Positions 48,516 through 57,194 of a DNA stretch of 64,000 nucleotides are shown piece after piece; position 1 is the stretch's first letter, and every line of letters starts with the position of its first letter. Source of the stretch: Parachitinimonas caeni (GTDB lineage Bacteria > Pseudomonadota > Gammaproteobacteria > Burkholderiales > Chitinimonadaceae). Both the position numbers and the translations under genes were made by a program. The DNA lies in the NCBI RefSeq assembly GCF_030129945.1, contig NZ_JARRAF010000014.1, positions 1-64,000 of the forward strand. Reading direction: 5' to 3'. Below the pieces are notes generated by a model. The model was not told where the DNA came from. It was given only the letters and a program-made list of their open reading frames with translations, and did not search any database.

Positions 48516-49655
48516 ATGGATTTCTGGCGACAAGGCGTCTTGGCGGTCGCTGCGCTTATCAGCGGTGTCACACTGGCGGCTACCACCGCTACTGATGGCG
48601 ATTGGGCGGCGCAGAATGTCACACTTTCCAACACCAGCGAAGCGGCCTTTATGGTCAGAGTGGGGGATATTGATAATCTGGGCTATGGTTGGCCCAGCAA
48701 TTTCGACCCGTTCAGCGGCGAGACGACGCCCGTACACGCTTGGCCGTGTACGTCAGGCGATGCGGATGCCAGTGGCACAGATCGCATCATGGTTGTATCC
48801 AGTTACGCCAGCAATCCGCCAAATGGCAGCGATGGATATACCTCTTGCACCAGCCGACCTGCCAACTCACCACGACCCGTCATCCTGCAATGGGACAAGC
48901 AGGCTACTGGAAGCATTAATGCAGCGACCTTGCAGATCTTCGTTGATGACTTTCAGGCTCCCAGCTGGCGGGCCTCCTATCAAGTCCTGATCAACGGTGT
49001 GCGAATTCCGACGTTGGAGCGGTTGATTAATTCACTGGACCAGACAGGCCCTGTCGGCAAGCTGATCACCTTCCAGATCCCCTCTGAATATCTCTACCTG
49101 CTCAATAACGGTCGCCTGAGTCTGCTTTTTGATGATCCGGTAACCGGGGCGGGGGATGGTTACGCGATCGACTTCGTCAAACTTCTGATCAATCCGAAAA
49201 TTTCCAGCGCGCAAACAGGCACCGTCAGTGGCAAGGTACTGGATAGCGCCAGCGGTACGGCGTTAAAAGGGGCTGCAGTGACGGTCAATGGAGAAGTGCT
49301 GGCGCTGACCGACGCCAGTGGTGCCTATAGTGTGACAACGGTTAGCGCGGGATATGCGGCAGTGCAGGTCAGTCGGACTGGCTATATTACGGCAGTGAAG
49401 TTTGTTGATGTTCTCGCCAGCAAGAACTCCTCTCTCGATTTCTCGCTGGTTGTTGGCCAAACCCCGACGTCTTCAGCCAGCAATTGCGTGGCAACACTGA
49501 ATAATTCAGCTTCGCTGTTAACAATTCCCTGCTTGGATTACCTCGGGGTCAACGATGCACGCACACCATATTGGGCCGAATTTGAAGGGTTTGTAATATC
49601 CGGCCCACTGACTTTCAGGCTGAAAAACTATGGTGCCGGTTACAAAAATCCTTGA
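48516..49655 (+). CDS. secreted protein with carboxypeptidase-regulatory-like domain, unrecognised
   Basis: A 379-residue exported protein with signal peptide (DFWRQGVLAVAALISGVTLA). The N-terminal region (about 25-230) includes DIDNLGYGWPSNFDPFSGE and CTSGDADASGT and FVDDFQAPSWRASYQVLING and resembles a lectin-like beta-sandwich by layout only. At about 233-311 there is a carboxypeptidase-regulatory-like fold (GTVSGKVLDSASGTALKGA, TDASGAYSVTTVSAGYAAVQ). I do not recognise the family. Located directly after the c-di-GMP gene, which hints at surface or matrix function, but this is inference. Confidence 0.65.
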   Translation: MDFWRQGVLAVAALISGVTLAATTATDGDWAAQNVTLSNTSEAAFMVRVGDIDNLGYGWPSNFDPFSGETTPVHAWPCTSGDADASGTDRIMVVSSYASNPPNGSDGYTSCTSRPANSPRPVILQWDKQATGSINAATLQIFVDDFQAPSWRASYQVLINGVRIPTLERLINSLDQTGPVGKLITFQIPSEYLYLLNNGRLSLLFDDPVTGAGDGYAIDFVKLLINPKISSAQTGTVSGKVLDSASGTALKGAAVTVNGEVLALTDASGAYSVTTVSAGYAAVQVSRTGYITAVKFVDVLASKNSSLDFSLVVGQTPTSSASNCVATLNNSASLLTIPCLDYLGVNDARTPYWAEFEGFVISGPLTFRLKNYGAGYKNP

Positions 49656-49736
49656 GAGTTGCGTCATTCGCAGCTCACTTGGTGTGACCCAATTGAACCG
49701 CGATGGCAGACAGTAAATAGGATGGTGCTATCAAGT

Positions 49737-49765
49737 AAAACAGGCGGCATTGAGCCGCCTGTTTT
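49737..49765. terminator. bidirectional intrinsic terminator
   Basis: AAAACAGGCGGC (49737-49748) and GCCGCCTGTTTT (49754-49765) form a perfect 12-bp stem over ATTGA, with T-runs on both strands. It ends the secreted-protein gene and the convergent glt operon. Confidence 0.92.
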
Positions 49766-49781
49766 GCCGAATGTTGGGTAC

Positions 49782-50516
49782 TTAGTGCTGCAGGATCTTG
49801 GACAGGAAATGGCGGGCGCGCTCGCTACGGCTGTTCAGATCTCCGAAGAATTCTTCCTTCGCGCAATCTTCCACAATGTGCCCTTTATCCATGAAGATGA
49901 CCCGGTGTGCCACTTTGCGGGCAAAGCCCATTTCGTGGGTGACGCACATCATGGTCATGCCTTCCTGTGCCAGCTCTACCATGACATCCAGCACCTCGTT
50001 GACCATTTCCGGATCCAGTGCCGACGTGGGCTCGTCAAAGAGCATGACAATGGGGTCCATCGCCAGAGCGCGGGCGATCGCTACGCGTTGCTGCTGACCA
50101 CCTGAGAGCTGCCCTGGGAACTTGTGGGCATGGTCTTTCAGGCCGACCCGCTCCAACAAGGCCAGGCCCTTGGTCATGGCTTCATCCTTGCTGCGCCCCA
50201 GAACTTTTTCCTGCGCCAGCGCCAGATTGCGGGTGATTGTCAGGTGTGGAAACAGTTCAAAGTGCTGGAAAACCATGCCAACCCGGCTGCGAATCTTCGG
50301 CAGATTGGTGGAGGGATCTGCAATCGACGTGCCATCGACAACAATATCGCCTTTTTGAAACGGTTCCAGTGCATTGACGCATTTGATCAACGTTGATTTT
50401 CCCGAGCCAGAAGGGCCGCACACCACAACCACATCGCCCTTTTTTACCTCGGTTGTGCAATCGGTCAGTACCTGGAAATTACCGTACCACTTGGAAACAT
50501 TTTTAATCGAAATCAT
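49782..50516 (-). CDS. gltL: GltL, glutamate/aspartate ABC importer ATPase
   Basis: A 244-residue ABC ATPase. Walker [11 protein letters not shown]-loop [12 protein letters not shown], signature [15 protein letters not shown], Walker [15 protein letters not shown]-loop VTHEMGF. GGAG precedes the ATG. It is the last gene of the gltIJKL run and follows gltK by 23 bp. A second, distinct ATPase gene lies at the head of the operon (53010-53750). Confidence 0.93.
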   Translation of the reverse strand: MISIKNVSKWYGNFQVLTDCTTEVKKGDVVVVCGPSGSGKSTLIKCVNALEPFQKGDIVVDGTSIADPSTNLPKIRSRVGMVFQHFELFPHLTITRNLALAQEKVLGRSKDEAMTKGLALLERVGLKDHAHKFPGQLSGGQQQRVAIARALAMDPIVMLFDEPTSALDPEMVNEVLDVMVELAQEGMTMMCVTHEMGFARKVAHRVIFMDKGHIVEDCAKEEFFGDLNSRSERARHFLSKILQH

Positions 50517-50539
50517 GAGTATCTCCGAATACCAGACCG

Positions 50540-51199
50540 TTAGCGGATGATGGCTATCTTGGAATGCAGATGTTTAACCAGTCGTGACAGGAAAAAGCTG
50601 ATCACGAAATAAATCACGGCAACGGTGACATACATTTCAAGCAGGGTATTGTCGCGGTGAGCGATTTTGTCGGCGGCGCCAAAAAGATCGGTCGCGCCCA
50701 AAACATAAACCAACGAAGTATCCTGAAACAAAATAATGGTTTGGGTTAATAGCAGTGGCACGACATTGCGAAATGCCTGCGGCAAAATGATATACCGCAT
50801 ATTTTGTCCATAAGTGAAACCCAAAGCAGAACCTGCATAAACCTGGCCTTTAGGAATGGACTGTATACCTGCCCGCATGATTTCACAGAAATAGGCGGCC
50901 TCGAAAATGGCAAAGGTCACATAGGCAGAATGTTCTGCGCCAATTGGGCGGCCGATAATAAATGGCAGGACGACGTAGAACCAATAAATGACAATAACCA
51001 GTGGCGTGGACCGGAAGATATTGACGTACCCCGAGGCAATCATGCTCAGCGGCTTGATGCTGGATAGTCGTGCCATAGCCAGCAAGGTGCCCAGGATGAT
51101 GCCTGCAAGGGCGGCGAAGGCGGTCAGGGATATTGAAAACTGAAAGCCTTCCCATAGGGCGTTACTGGCGCGGGGAATCGAGGACCAATCGAGTTGCAT
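50540..51199 (-). CDS. gltK: GltK, glutamate/aspartate ABC importer permease
   Basis: A 219-residue inner-membrane permease of the polar amino-acid (HisM/GltK) group with five or so helices. The EAA-type loop [20 protein letters not shown] is visible. Its ATG overlaps the gltJ stop by one base (TAATG), indicating coupled synthesis of the two permease halves. Confidence 0.93.
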   Translation of the reverse strand: MQLDWSSIPRASNALWEGFQFSISLTAFAALAGIILGTLLAMARLSSIKPLSMIASGYVNIFRSTPLVIVIYWFYVVLPFIIGRPIGAEHSAYVTFAIFEAAYFCEIMRAGIQSIPKGQVYAGSALGFTYGQNMRYIILPQAFRNVVPLLLTQTIILFQDTSLVYVLGATDLFGAADKIAHRDNTLLEMYVTVAVIYFVISFFLSRLVKHLHSKIAIIR

Positions 51200-51945
51200 T
51201 ATTTGCCTCCCGAGATGTAGCCAGGTACCTGAACCCGGCGTTCGATAAACGTCATGATCCGGTTGGCGCTGAAGGCCACCAGAATGTAAATCAGCCCGAC
51301 TATTGTCACGACTTCAATCTGGTTGGCGGGTTTGTAATCTCCCGTGATTTGTTTCATCTGGAAGAACAACTCGGTGGCCGTAATGGAATAGGCAACTGCC
51401 GAGTTCTTGAAAATACTCATGAATTCAGACGTCAATGGCGGAATGACCACACGGAAAGCCATGGGTAGCAATACGTGACGATAAGTCTGGGCGAGGGTTA
51501 ATCCTAGCGCCAGACCGGCATTCTTTTGGCCTCGGGGGAGGGCGAGAATACCTGTGCGAATCTGCTCGGCCACACGTGCAGCGGTAAATAGCCCTAAACC
51601 GATAATCGACGTAATAATGCCTGGGTGCGGCATATCCTGCTTCATCCAATTACCGATATTAGTGGGTACCATTTCCGGCAATACGAAAAACCACATGAAT
51701 AGCTGAACAATCAGTGGAATATTGCGAAACAGCTCAACATAAGCTGTGGCAATGCCAGCAACGAATTTATTGGGTAAGGTGCGGGCGGTGCCAATAATGG
51801 TGCCCAATATCAATGCGATGACCCAGGCGGATAATGCAATCAGCAGTGTCCAGCCTAAACCGCTAATCAGCCACTGATAATAAAATTCATCCGTGTCGGT
51901 AACATTTTCGAATATGACCAACCAGTCCCACTGGTATTGGCTCAT
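51199..51945 (-). CDS. gltJ: GltJ, glutamate/aspartate ABC importer permease
   Basis: A 248-residue inner-membrane permease, the partner of GltK. EAA-type loop: RTGILALPRGQKNAGLALGL. Start ATG 51945 (MSQYQWDWLVIF) has GGGAGG eight bases upstream; the frame continues to 51957, but that lies before this ribosome binding site. The N-terminal helix follows a family-typical soluble stretch (SQYQWDWLVIFENVTDTD). Confidence 0.92.
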   Translation of the reverse strand: MSQYQWDWLVIFENVTDTDEFYYQWLISGLGWTLLIALSAWVIALILGTIIGTARTLPNKFVAGIATAYVELFRNIPLIVQLFMWFFVLPEMVPTNIGNWMKQDMPHPGIITSIIGLGLFTAARVAEQIRTGILALPRGQKNAGLALGLTLAQTYRHVLLPMAFRVVIPPLTSEFMSIFKNSAVAYSITATELFFQMKQITGDYKPANQIEVVTIVGLIYILVAFSANRIMTFIERRVQVPGYISGGK

Positions 51946-51983
51946 GTTGCCTCCCAATTACAAACAAAGACCTTGAAACGGCA

Positions 51984-52001
51984 AGGGGCCTTGCGGCCCC
52001 T
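51984..52001 (-). terminator. intercistronic hairpin between gltI and gltJ
   Basis: AGGGGCC (51984-51990) and GGCCCCT (51995-52001) pair over TTGC in the gap after the binding-protein gene. There is no good T-run. Such hairpins often stabilise the binding-protein mRNA or lessen read-through, giving more binding protein than permease. Confidence 0.5.
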
Positions 52002-52023
52002 CTTTCGCCAGGTATACAGCGGC

Positions 52024-52917
52024 TTAAACCCCGTTATCGTTCGGGTTCTTGATGGCCTCTTTCAGCTGAGGGCTCATCGGCAGATTCAGGTTGATATTCT
52101 TGGGAGGAATCGGTTGGGTGAACCACTTGTTGTAGATCTTTTCAACCTCACCCGACTTCATCAGGCCAATCAGGGTGTCATCAACCAGCTTCTTGAACTG
52201 CGGATCATCCTTGCGGATCATGATGCCGTAGGGCTCAACCGAGAGGGCTGGACCTGCAATCATGAAGTCTTTTGGTGACTTCGAGTTGGCGATCAGACCA
52301 GCCAGCAGTACATCGTCCATGACGAAAGCGACGGCACGGCCTGACTCGACCATCAGGAATGATTCGGCATGATCTTTACCATAGACGTTCTTCACGTCGA
52401 TGTTATGACCCTTCTCATTCTGTTTGATGTAGCGGTCAGAGGTGGTGCCGGTAGTGGTGACGACAGCCTTGCCATTGAGGTCATCCAACGTTTTTACACC
52501 TGAATCGGCCTTGGTCAGCATGCGCACCGAGGTAACGTAGGTGGAAACACCGAACGCCACCTGCTTCTGGCGTTCTTTGGAGTTGGTTGTCGAACCGCAC
52601 TCAATATCAACAGTGCCGTTGGTGATCAGCGGAATCCGAGTCTGCGAGGTGACCGGGTTGAGTTTGACTGCCAGATTGGGGAGCTTCAGCTCTTTTTTCA
52701 CGGCATCGACGACTTTCCAGCAAAGGTCCATGGCGTAGCCAATGGGCTTTTGCGCGTCATCCAGATAAGAGAACGGGATTGAAGACTCACGGTGCCCGAC
52801 AGTAATCGAGCCCGAATCCTTGATCTTCTTGAGCGTGCCGGTCAGTTCATTCGCTTGGGCGTGGCCGATAAAGCTTGCGCTGACGGCGGCAACGAGGAAG
52901 GCAAGGCGTTTTTGCAT
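52024..52917 (-). CDS. gltI: GltI, glutamate/aspartate periplasmic binding protein
   Basis: A 297-residue solute-binding protein. Signal peptide MQKRLAFLVAAVSASFIGHA, then TLKKIKDSGSITVGHRESSI and FSYLDDAQKPIGYAMDLC typical of GltI, and VDIECGSTTNSKERQKQVAF. AAGGAGA lies eight bases upstream. It belongs to the same family as the two orphan binding proteins but is clearly more distant from both than they are from each other. Confidence 0.94.
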   Translation of the reverse strand: MQKRLAFLVAAVSASFIGHAQANELTGTLKKIKDSGSITVGHRESSIPFSYLDDAQKPIGYAMDLCWKVVDAVKKELKLPNLAVKLNPVTSQTRIPLITNGTVDIECGSTTNSKERQKQVAFGVSTYVTSVRMLTKADSGVKTLDDLNGKAVVTTTGTTSDRYIKQNEKGHNIDVKNVYGKDHAESFLMVESGRAVAFVMDDVLLAGLIANSKSPKDFMIAGPALSVEPYGIMIRKDDPQFKKLVDDTLIGLMKSGEVEKIYNKWFTQPIPPKNINLNLPMSPQLKEAIKNPNDNGV

Positions 52918-53009
52918 TATGAAGTCTCCTTTTGATTGATAAATCTCACTATAGCCAATCTGGCCTGCCTCACCGTCTGGTGCGGTGTAGTGGCCAGAAC
53001 GGCTTTGCC

Positions 53010-53750
53010 TTAGTGCATCGGTGAAAGAATCTGTTTCAGGAACTGCTTGGCCCGGTCAGTTTTGGGGGCGCTGAAGAACTCGGCGGGCGTTGCTTGTTCC
53101 AGAACTTCTCCATGGTCGAGAAAAACCACGCGATGTGCAACTTCACGGGCGAACCCCATCTCGTGCGTCACCACCATCATGGTGATACCGGACAGCGCCA
53201 AGTCTTTCATGACCTGCAGGACTTCACCGATCATTTCCGGGTCGAGTGCTGAGGTCGGCTCGTCAAACAGCATGATCTTCGGTTCCATGGCCAGGCCACG
53301 GGCAATGGCTACACGCTGCTGCTGGCCTCCGGAGAGCTGGGATGGGAACGCATCTTTCTTGTGTGCAAGACCCACTCGCTCCAGCAGCTGCACGGCTTTT
53401 TGCTCGGCCGCTTCACGGCTCTGCTTGCGCACCTTGATCGGGGCCAGTGTGATGTTGTCGAGCACGGACAGATGGGGGTACAGGTTGAAATGCTGGAAAA
53501 CAAAGCCGACATCAGCACGCAAGGCGTTGATGTCTGTGCGGTGATCGGCGACGTTCTGGTCGATGACCCAGATTTCTCCATCACTGATGGGTTCGAGCTG
53601 GTTAACAGTACGGATCAGCGTTGATTTTCCCGATCCAGAAGGGCCACAGACGACCACGACTTCGCCTTGGGCGATTTCAAGAGAGACGTTCTTGAGTACA
53701 TGCAGTTGCTTGAACCACTTGTTGACGTTGACGAATCGGATGATGGACAT
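53010..53750 (-). CDS. second amino-acid ABC transporter ATPase (GlnQ/GltL type)
   Basis: A 246-residue ABC ATPase at the head of the glt operon. Walker [22 protein letters not shown], signature [15 protein letters not shown], Walker [18 protein letters not shown]. It differs from GltL (49782-50516) in the rest of the sequence, so it is not a simple duplicate of it. It is 92 bp upstream of gltI with no permease gene of its own. It may energise the same importer, or serve another one such as that used by the orphan binding proteins. Confidence 0.88.
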   Translation of the reverse strand: MSIIRFVNVNKWFKQLHVLKNVSLEIAQGEVVVVCGPSGSGKSTLIRTVNQLEPISDGEIWVIDQNVADHRTDINALRADVGFVFQHFNLYPHLSVLDNITLAPIKVRKQSREAAEQKAVQLLERVGLAHKKDAFPSQLSGGQQQRVAIARGLAMEPKIMLFDEPTSALDPEMIGEVLQVMKDLALSGITMMVVTHEMGFAREVAHRVVFLDHGEVLEQATPAEFFSAPKTDRAKQFLKQILSPMH

Positions 53751-53823
53751 GGCAGTTCCGGGCTAAATGTGTGGGCAAGTGTAGGGAGTGCAACTATTAC
53801 CGAAAAGTCGGGGATAACCCTCA

Positions 53824-54606
53824 TCAAATAAGGCGCTGCGCCAATTTGATGTAGTCCATGACGCTCAGATTTTCTGCTCTGGCTCCTGGGTTGATGCCCA
53901 GAGATTCCAGGGTTGTGTCATCAAACCAGCCTTTCAGGTTGTTGCGCAGGGTTTTGCGACGCTGGGTAAATGCCTGTGTTACCACTTTTTCCAAGGCTTC
54001 CACTGGGATGTCTGCAAGCGGCTGCGGGAGTGGAATCAGCCGGACCACGGCCGAATCGACCTTGGGCGGGGGATCGAACGCATGCGGCGGGACATCCAGC
54101 AGCTTTTCCATATAAAACCTGAACTGCAGCATGACGGACAGCTTGCCGTAATCAGTATTGCCCGGTTCCGCTACCATCCGATCCACCACTTCTTTTTGCA
54201 GCATGAAGTGCATGTCGGAAATGGCGTCTGATTGCGATGCCAGATGGAAAAGCAGTGGGGTGGATATGTTGTAAGGCAGGTTGCCGACCACTCGAATCTG
54301 CTTACCAGGGGCTATTTCGTCTCGCAATCCGCGAAAATCGAAAGCCAAGGCATCGCAGTTGTGGACCCGCAGACGCTCTGCCGGAAAACGGCGAGTCAGG
54401 TGTTTGACGATGTCGCGGTCCAGCTCAACTGCGTGTAGGACCTTTACCCTATCCATTAACGGCTGGCTGAGGGCGGCCAGTCCTGGGCCGATTTCGACCA
54501 GGGGATCGTCCGACTTGGGGTCGATGGCTGAAACAATGTCGGTTATAACGCCGCGATCTTGCAGGAAATTCTGACCAAAGCGTTTGCGCGGGATGTGGGC
54601 ACTCAT
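53824..54606 (-). CDS. ksgA: KsgA (RsmA), 16S rRNA adenine dimethyltransferase
   Basis: A 260-residue SAM enzyme dimethylating the two adjacent adenines near the 3' end of 16S rRNA. Motifs: KRFGQNFLQD, VEIGPGLAALSQPL, and GNLPYNISTPLLFHL. ATG 54606 (MSAHIPRKRFGQN) is the family start; the frame runs a further 99 codons upstream with no resemblance. It lies 73 bp upstream of the glt operon on the same strand. Confidence 0.96.
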   Translation of the reverse strand: MSAHIPRKRFGQNFLQDRGVITDIVSAIDPKSDDPLVEIGPGLAALSQPLMDRVKVLHAVELDRDIVKHLTRRFPAERLRVHNCDALAFDFRGLRDEIAPGKQIRVVGNLPYNISTPLLFHLASQSDAISDMHFMLQKEVVDRMVAEPGNTDYGKLSVMLQFRFYMEKLLDVPPHAFDPPPKVDSAVVRLIPLPQPLADIPVEALEKVVTQAFTQRRKTLRNNLKGWFDDTTLESLGINPGARAENLSVMDYIKLAQRLI

Positions 54607-54751
54607 CGCACATGTTCTCTTATCTGTTGGGGCGCCATTGTGGCACGAGCCGGCTAAACTGTGTCGGTTCGGCCTTTTGCGCCGCAGCACGCAGTCAGCC
54701 AGAGCTGGTTGAATGTCTTGCTGGGTAGTGTAGGCCGCGTGGAGGGCAGGC

Positions 54752-55519
54752 ATGGTGCCAGGTTGGGAACAGATTGCATGGATGGTTATGGCTGGGCTGT
54801 GCGGCGGCATGATCAATGCTGTAGCCGGGGGAGGCACGCTCTTGACCTTTCCGGTCATGCTGGCAGCAGGGATGTCGGTCACCGAGGCCAACGCCGGCAG
54901 CATGGTGGCACTTTGGCCGGCCTATGGATTGGCGTTGTGGACCAGTCGCGGCAGTTTGCAGCCACTCCGATCACTATTGCCGGGGCTGGCACTGGCCAGT
55001 CTGGGGGGGGGCATCGCTGGCGCGGCGTTTCTACTATGGCTGGGAAATGCCGCATACAGCCACCTTCTGCCCTGGTTGGCCCTCCTGGCAACCTTGGTAT
55101 ATGCCCTGTCCGGGTATTTTCATGCCTCGCCAGCAAGGTCTGAGGGAGGAGGACATTTCCGTATGTTGCCGTGGTGGCAGCTATTGGTTGCTTGGTACGG
55201 TGGCTTTTTTGGCGCCGGCATGGGTTTTCTCATGCTGGCACTATACGCCCTGTCTGGAGTCGCTCAGATTGCCCAACAAAATGCTTTGAAAAACTGGGGG
55301 TCGATGTGGGTGGTGAGCGTGGCTATTGCCGTGTATGGGCTGGATGGCCAAATAAAATGGGTTTTGGTCCTTCCAGTAGCCTGCGGTGCGGTACTGGGGG
55401 GCTGGTGTGGGGGTACGCTGGCTGGCCGATTGAGTGCAACCTGGTTCCGGACGGTTGTCGTAATGGCCGGGTTAGGGCTGTCTGGTGGGTTGTGGGCCCG
55501 TCAGCATGGATTATTTTGA
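54752..55519 (+). CDS. TSUP (TauE/SafE) family permease
   Basis: A 255-residue membrane protein with about eight helices of the TSUP family, which moves sulfite, sulfoacetate and related anions. Signature GGMINAVAGGGTLLTFPVML at the N-terminus, and WYGGFFGAGMGFLMLALY in the second half. Ribosome binding site GGAGGGC. Neither the neighbouring ksgA nor gabD hints at the substrate. Confidence 0.85.
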   Translation: MVPGWEQIAWMVMAGLCGGMINAVAGGGTLLTFPVMLAAGMSVTEANAGSMVALWPAYGLALWTSRGSLQPLRSLLPGLALASLGGGIAGAAFLLWLGNAAYSHLLPWLALLATLVYALSGYFHASPARSEGGGHFRMLPWWQLLVAWYGGFFGAGMGFLMLALYALSGVAQIAQQNALKNWGSMWVVSVAIAVYGLDGQIKWVLVLPVACGAVLGGWCGGTLAGRLSATWFRTVVVMAGLGLSGGLWARQHGLF

Positions 55520-55637
55520 GTGGTTGGGTGTTGCCGGTCAGGGCAAGGCCCTGCTTGTAACAACGATGCGAGAGACTGGTATTTGATGGTTTCGCTGGCT
55601 ACGACAGCTGTGGCGTGGCGAATGTGGAAGTGTAGAT

Positions 55638-55674
55638 AAAAAAATTCCCGCCTGGCTTGCGCCGAGGGCGGGAA
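55638..55674 (-). terminator. intrinsic terminator after gabD
   Basis: On the minus strand TTCCCGCC pairs with GGCGGGAA (55667-55674 with 55645-55652), followed by TTTTTTT. It ends the gabTD transcript. Confidence 0.88.
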
Positions 55675-55697
55675 GAGGAGGAGGAACTGTCACCTTG

Positions 55698-57155
55698 CTA
55701 GCGTAGACCAGCAAGGCATAAATACTTGAGTTCGAGGTATTCATCGAGACCGTGGCGGGAGCCTTCACGACCCAGTCCCGACTGCTTCACACCCCCGAAC
55801 GGGGCAACCTCATTTGAAATCAGGCCGGTATTGATTCCGACCATGCCAAATTCGAGTGCTTCTGCAACTCGCCAAATTCTGCCGATGTCGCGGCTGTAAA
55901 AGTAACTGGCAAGTCCAAACACGGTACTGTTAGACATTTTAACGACTTCCGCCTCCGATTGAAAGCAAAAGACGGGGGCGACCGGACCGAAGGTTTCCTC
56001 GTAAGCAATCTGCATCGTCATATCCACACCTGACAGAACGGTGGGAGTAAAGAAATTGCCGCCCAACTCGTGCCGTTTTCCGCCACTGATCAACCGGGCG
56101 CCCCGTTGCGTGGCATCGGCGATATGGGCTTCCACTTTGGCGATTGCTGCCTGGTCGATCAGCGGTCCGATCTGTACTCCGGGGGTGTTGCCGGTACCGA
56201 CTTTCAGCTTGGCGACTGCCTGGGCCAGCTTTTCAACGAAGGCATCATGGATGCCTGCCTGGGCGAAGAGCCGGTTAGCACAGACGCAGGTCTGGCCAGC
56301 GTTGCGATATTTGCTGGCAATGGCGCCCTCCACGGCGGCATCCAGGTCGGCGTCGTCGAATACGATGAACGGCGCATTGCCCCCCAGTTCCAAGGATAGC
56401 TTCTTTATTGTCGGCGCGCAGGCCGCCATCAACTCGCGGCCGACTTCGGTGGAGCCGGTAAACGACAGTTTGCGTACACTGGGGTTTGCGGCCAGCTCGC
56501 CACCGATTTCCCGGGCGGCTCCGGTTAGCACCGACAGAACGCCGTCAGGCAGACCGGCTCTCGCGGCAAGCTCTGCGAGTGCCAGGGCGGTGAGCGGGGT
56601 TTGTGAGGCCGGTTTGACGATGACCGTACAGCCCGCAGCCAGAGCGGGGCCGACCTTGCGCGTGATCATGGCAGCCGGGAAATTCCAGGGGGTAATGGCG
56701 GCGCATACCCCGACCGGTTGTTTCAAAACCAGCAGGCGTCGATCCGGCAGTGGCGAGGGAATCGTTTCGCCGTAAACGCGCTTGGCTTCTTCGGCAAACC
56801 ATTCGATGAAGGAAGCCGCATAGGCGATTTCACCTTTGGCTTCTGATAGCGGCTTGCCTTGTTCGGTGGTCATCAGCAGGGCCAGATCTTCCTGATTGGC
56901 CATAATCAGCTCGAACCAGCGGCGCAGCAGGCTGGCGCGATCTTTGGCGGTGCGGTCGCGCCATTCTGGTAGCGCGGCTTCGGCTTGTTCAATGGCACGA
57001 CGGGTTTCGTCAGCCCCCATTCTGGGGACCTTTGCAATGATCTGGCCATCTGCAGGGTTGTCCACCGATAGAGTGGCGCCATTGTCGGCATCTACCCAGC
57101 GGCCTGCCAGATAGGCTTGTTGTTTGAGTAGCGATGGGTCTTTCAGCACAAGCAT
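55698..57155 (-). CDS. gabD: succinate-semialdehyde dehydrogenase
   Basis: A 485-residue NAD(P)-dependent aldehyde dehydrogenase. Catalytic Cys 290 is in GQTCVCANR and the glutamate in LELGGNAPF; TPWNFPAAM and FTGSTEVGR bind cofactor. It oxidises succinate semialdehyde to succinate, the second step of GABA catabolism. It starts 40 bp after gabT on the same strand, which supports the assignment over a generic aldehyde dehydrogenase. Confidence 0.94.
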   Translation of the reverse strand: MLVLKDPSLLKQQAYLAGRWVDADNGATLSVDNPADGQIIAKVPRMGADETRRAIEQAEAALPEWRDRTAKDRASLLRRWFELIMANQEDLALLMTTEQGKPLSEAKGEIAYAASFIEWFAEEAKRVYGETIPSPLPDRRLLVLKQPVGVCAAITPWNFPAAMITRKVGPALAAGCTVIVKPASQTPLTALALAELAARAGLPDGVLSVLTGAAREIGGELAANPSVRKLSFTGSTEVGRELMAACAPTIKKLSLELGGNAPFIVFDDADLDAAVEGAIASKYRNAGQTCVCANRLFAQAGIHDAFVEKLAQAVAKLKVGTGNTPGVQIGPLIDQAAIAKVEAHIADATQRGARLISGGKRHELGGNFFTPTVLSGVDMTMQIAYEETFGPVAPVFCFQSEAEVVKMSNSTVFGLASYFYSRDIGRIWRVAEALEFGMVGINTGLISNEVAPFGGVKQSGLGREGSRHGLDEYLELKYLCLAGLR

Positions 57156-57194
57156 GGTTCGGTCCTGATAGGGGGCGGTTGAAGGTTCCGGTTG

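Noticed and set aside
53010-53750. Second ABC ATPase as a simple tandem duplicate of gltL
   Set aside because: Outside the shared catalytic motifs the two sequences differ throughout, so they are ancient paralogues, not a recent duplication.
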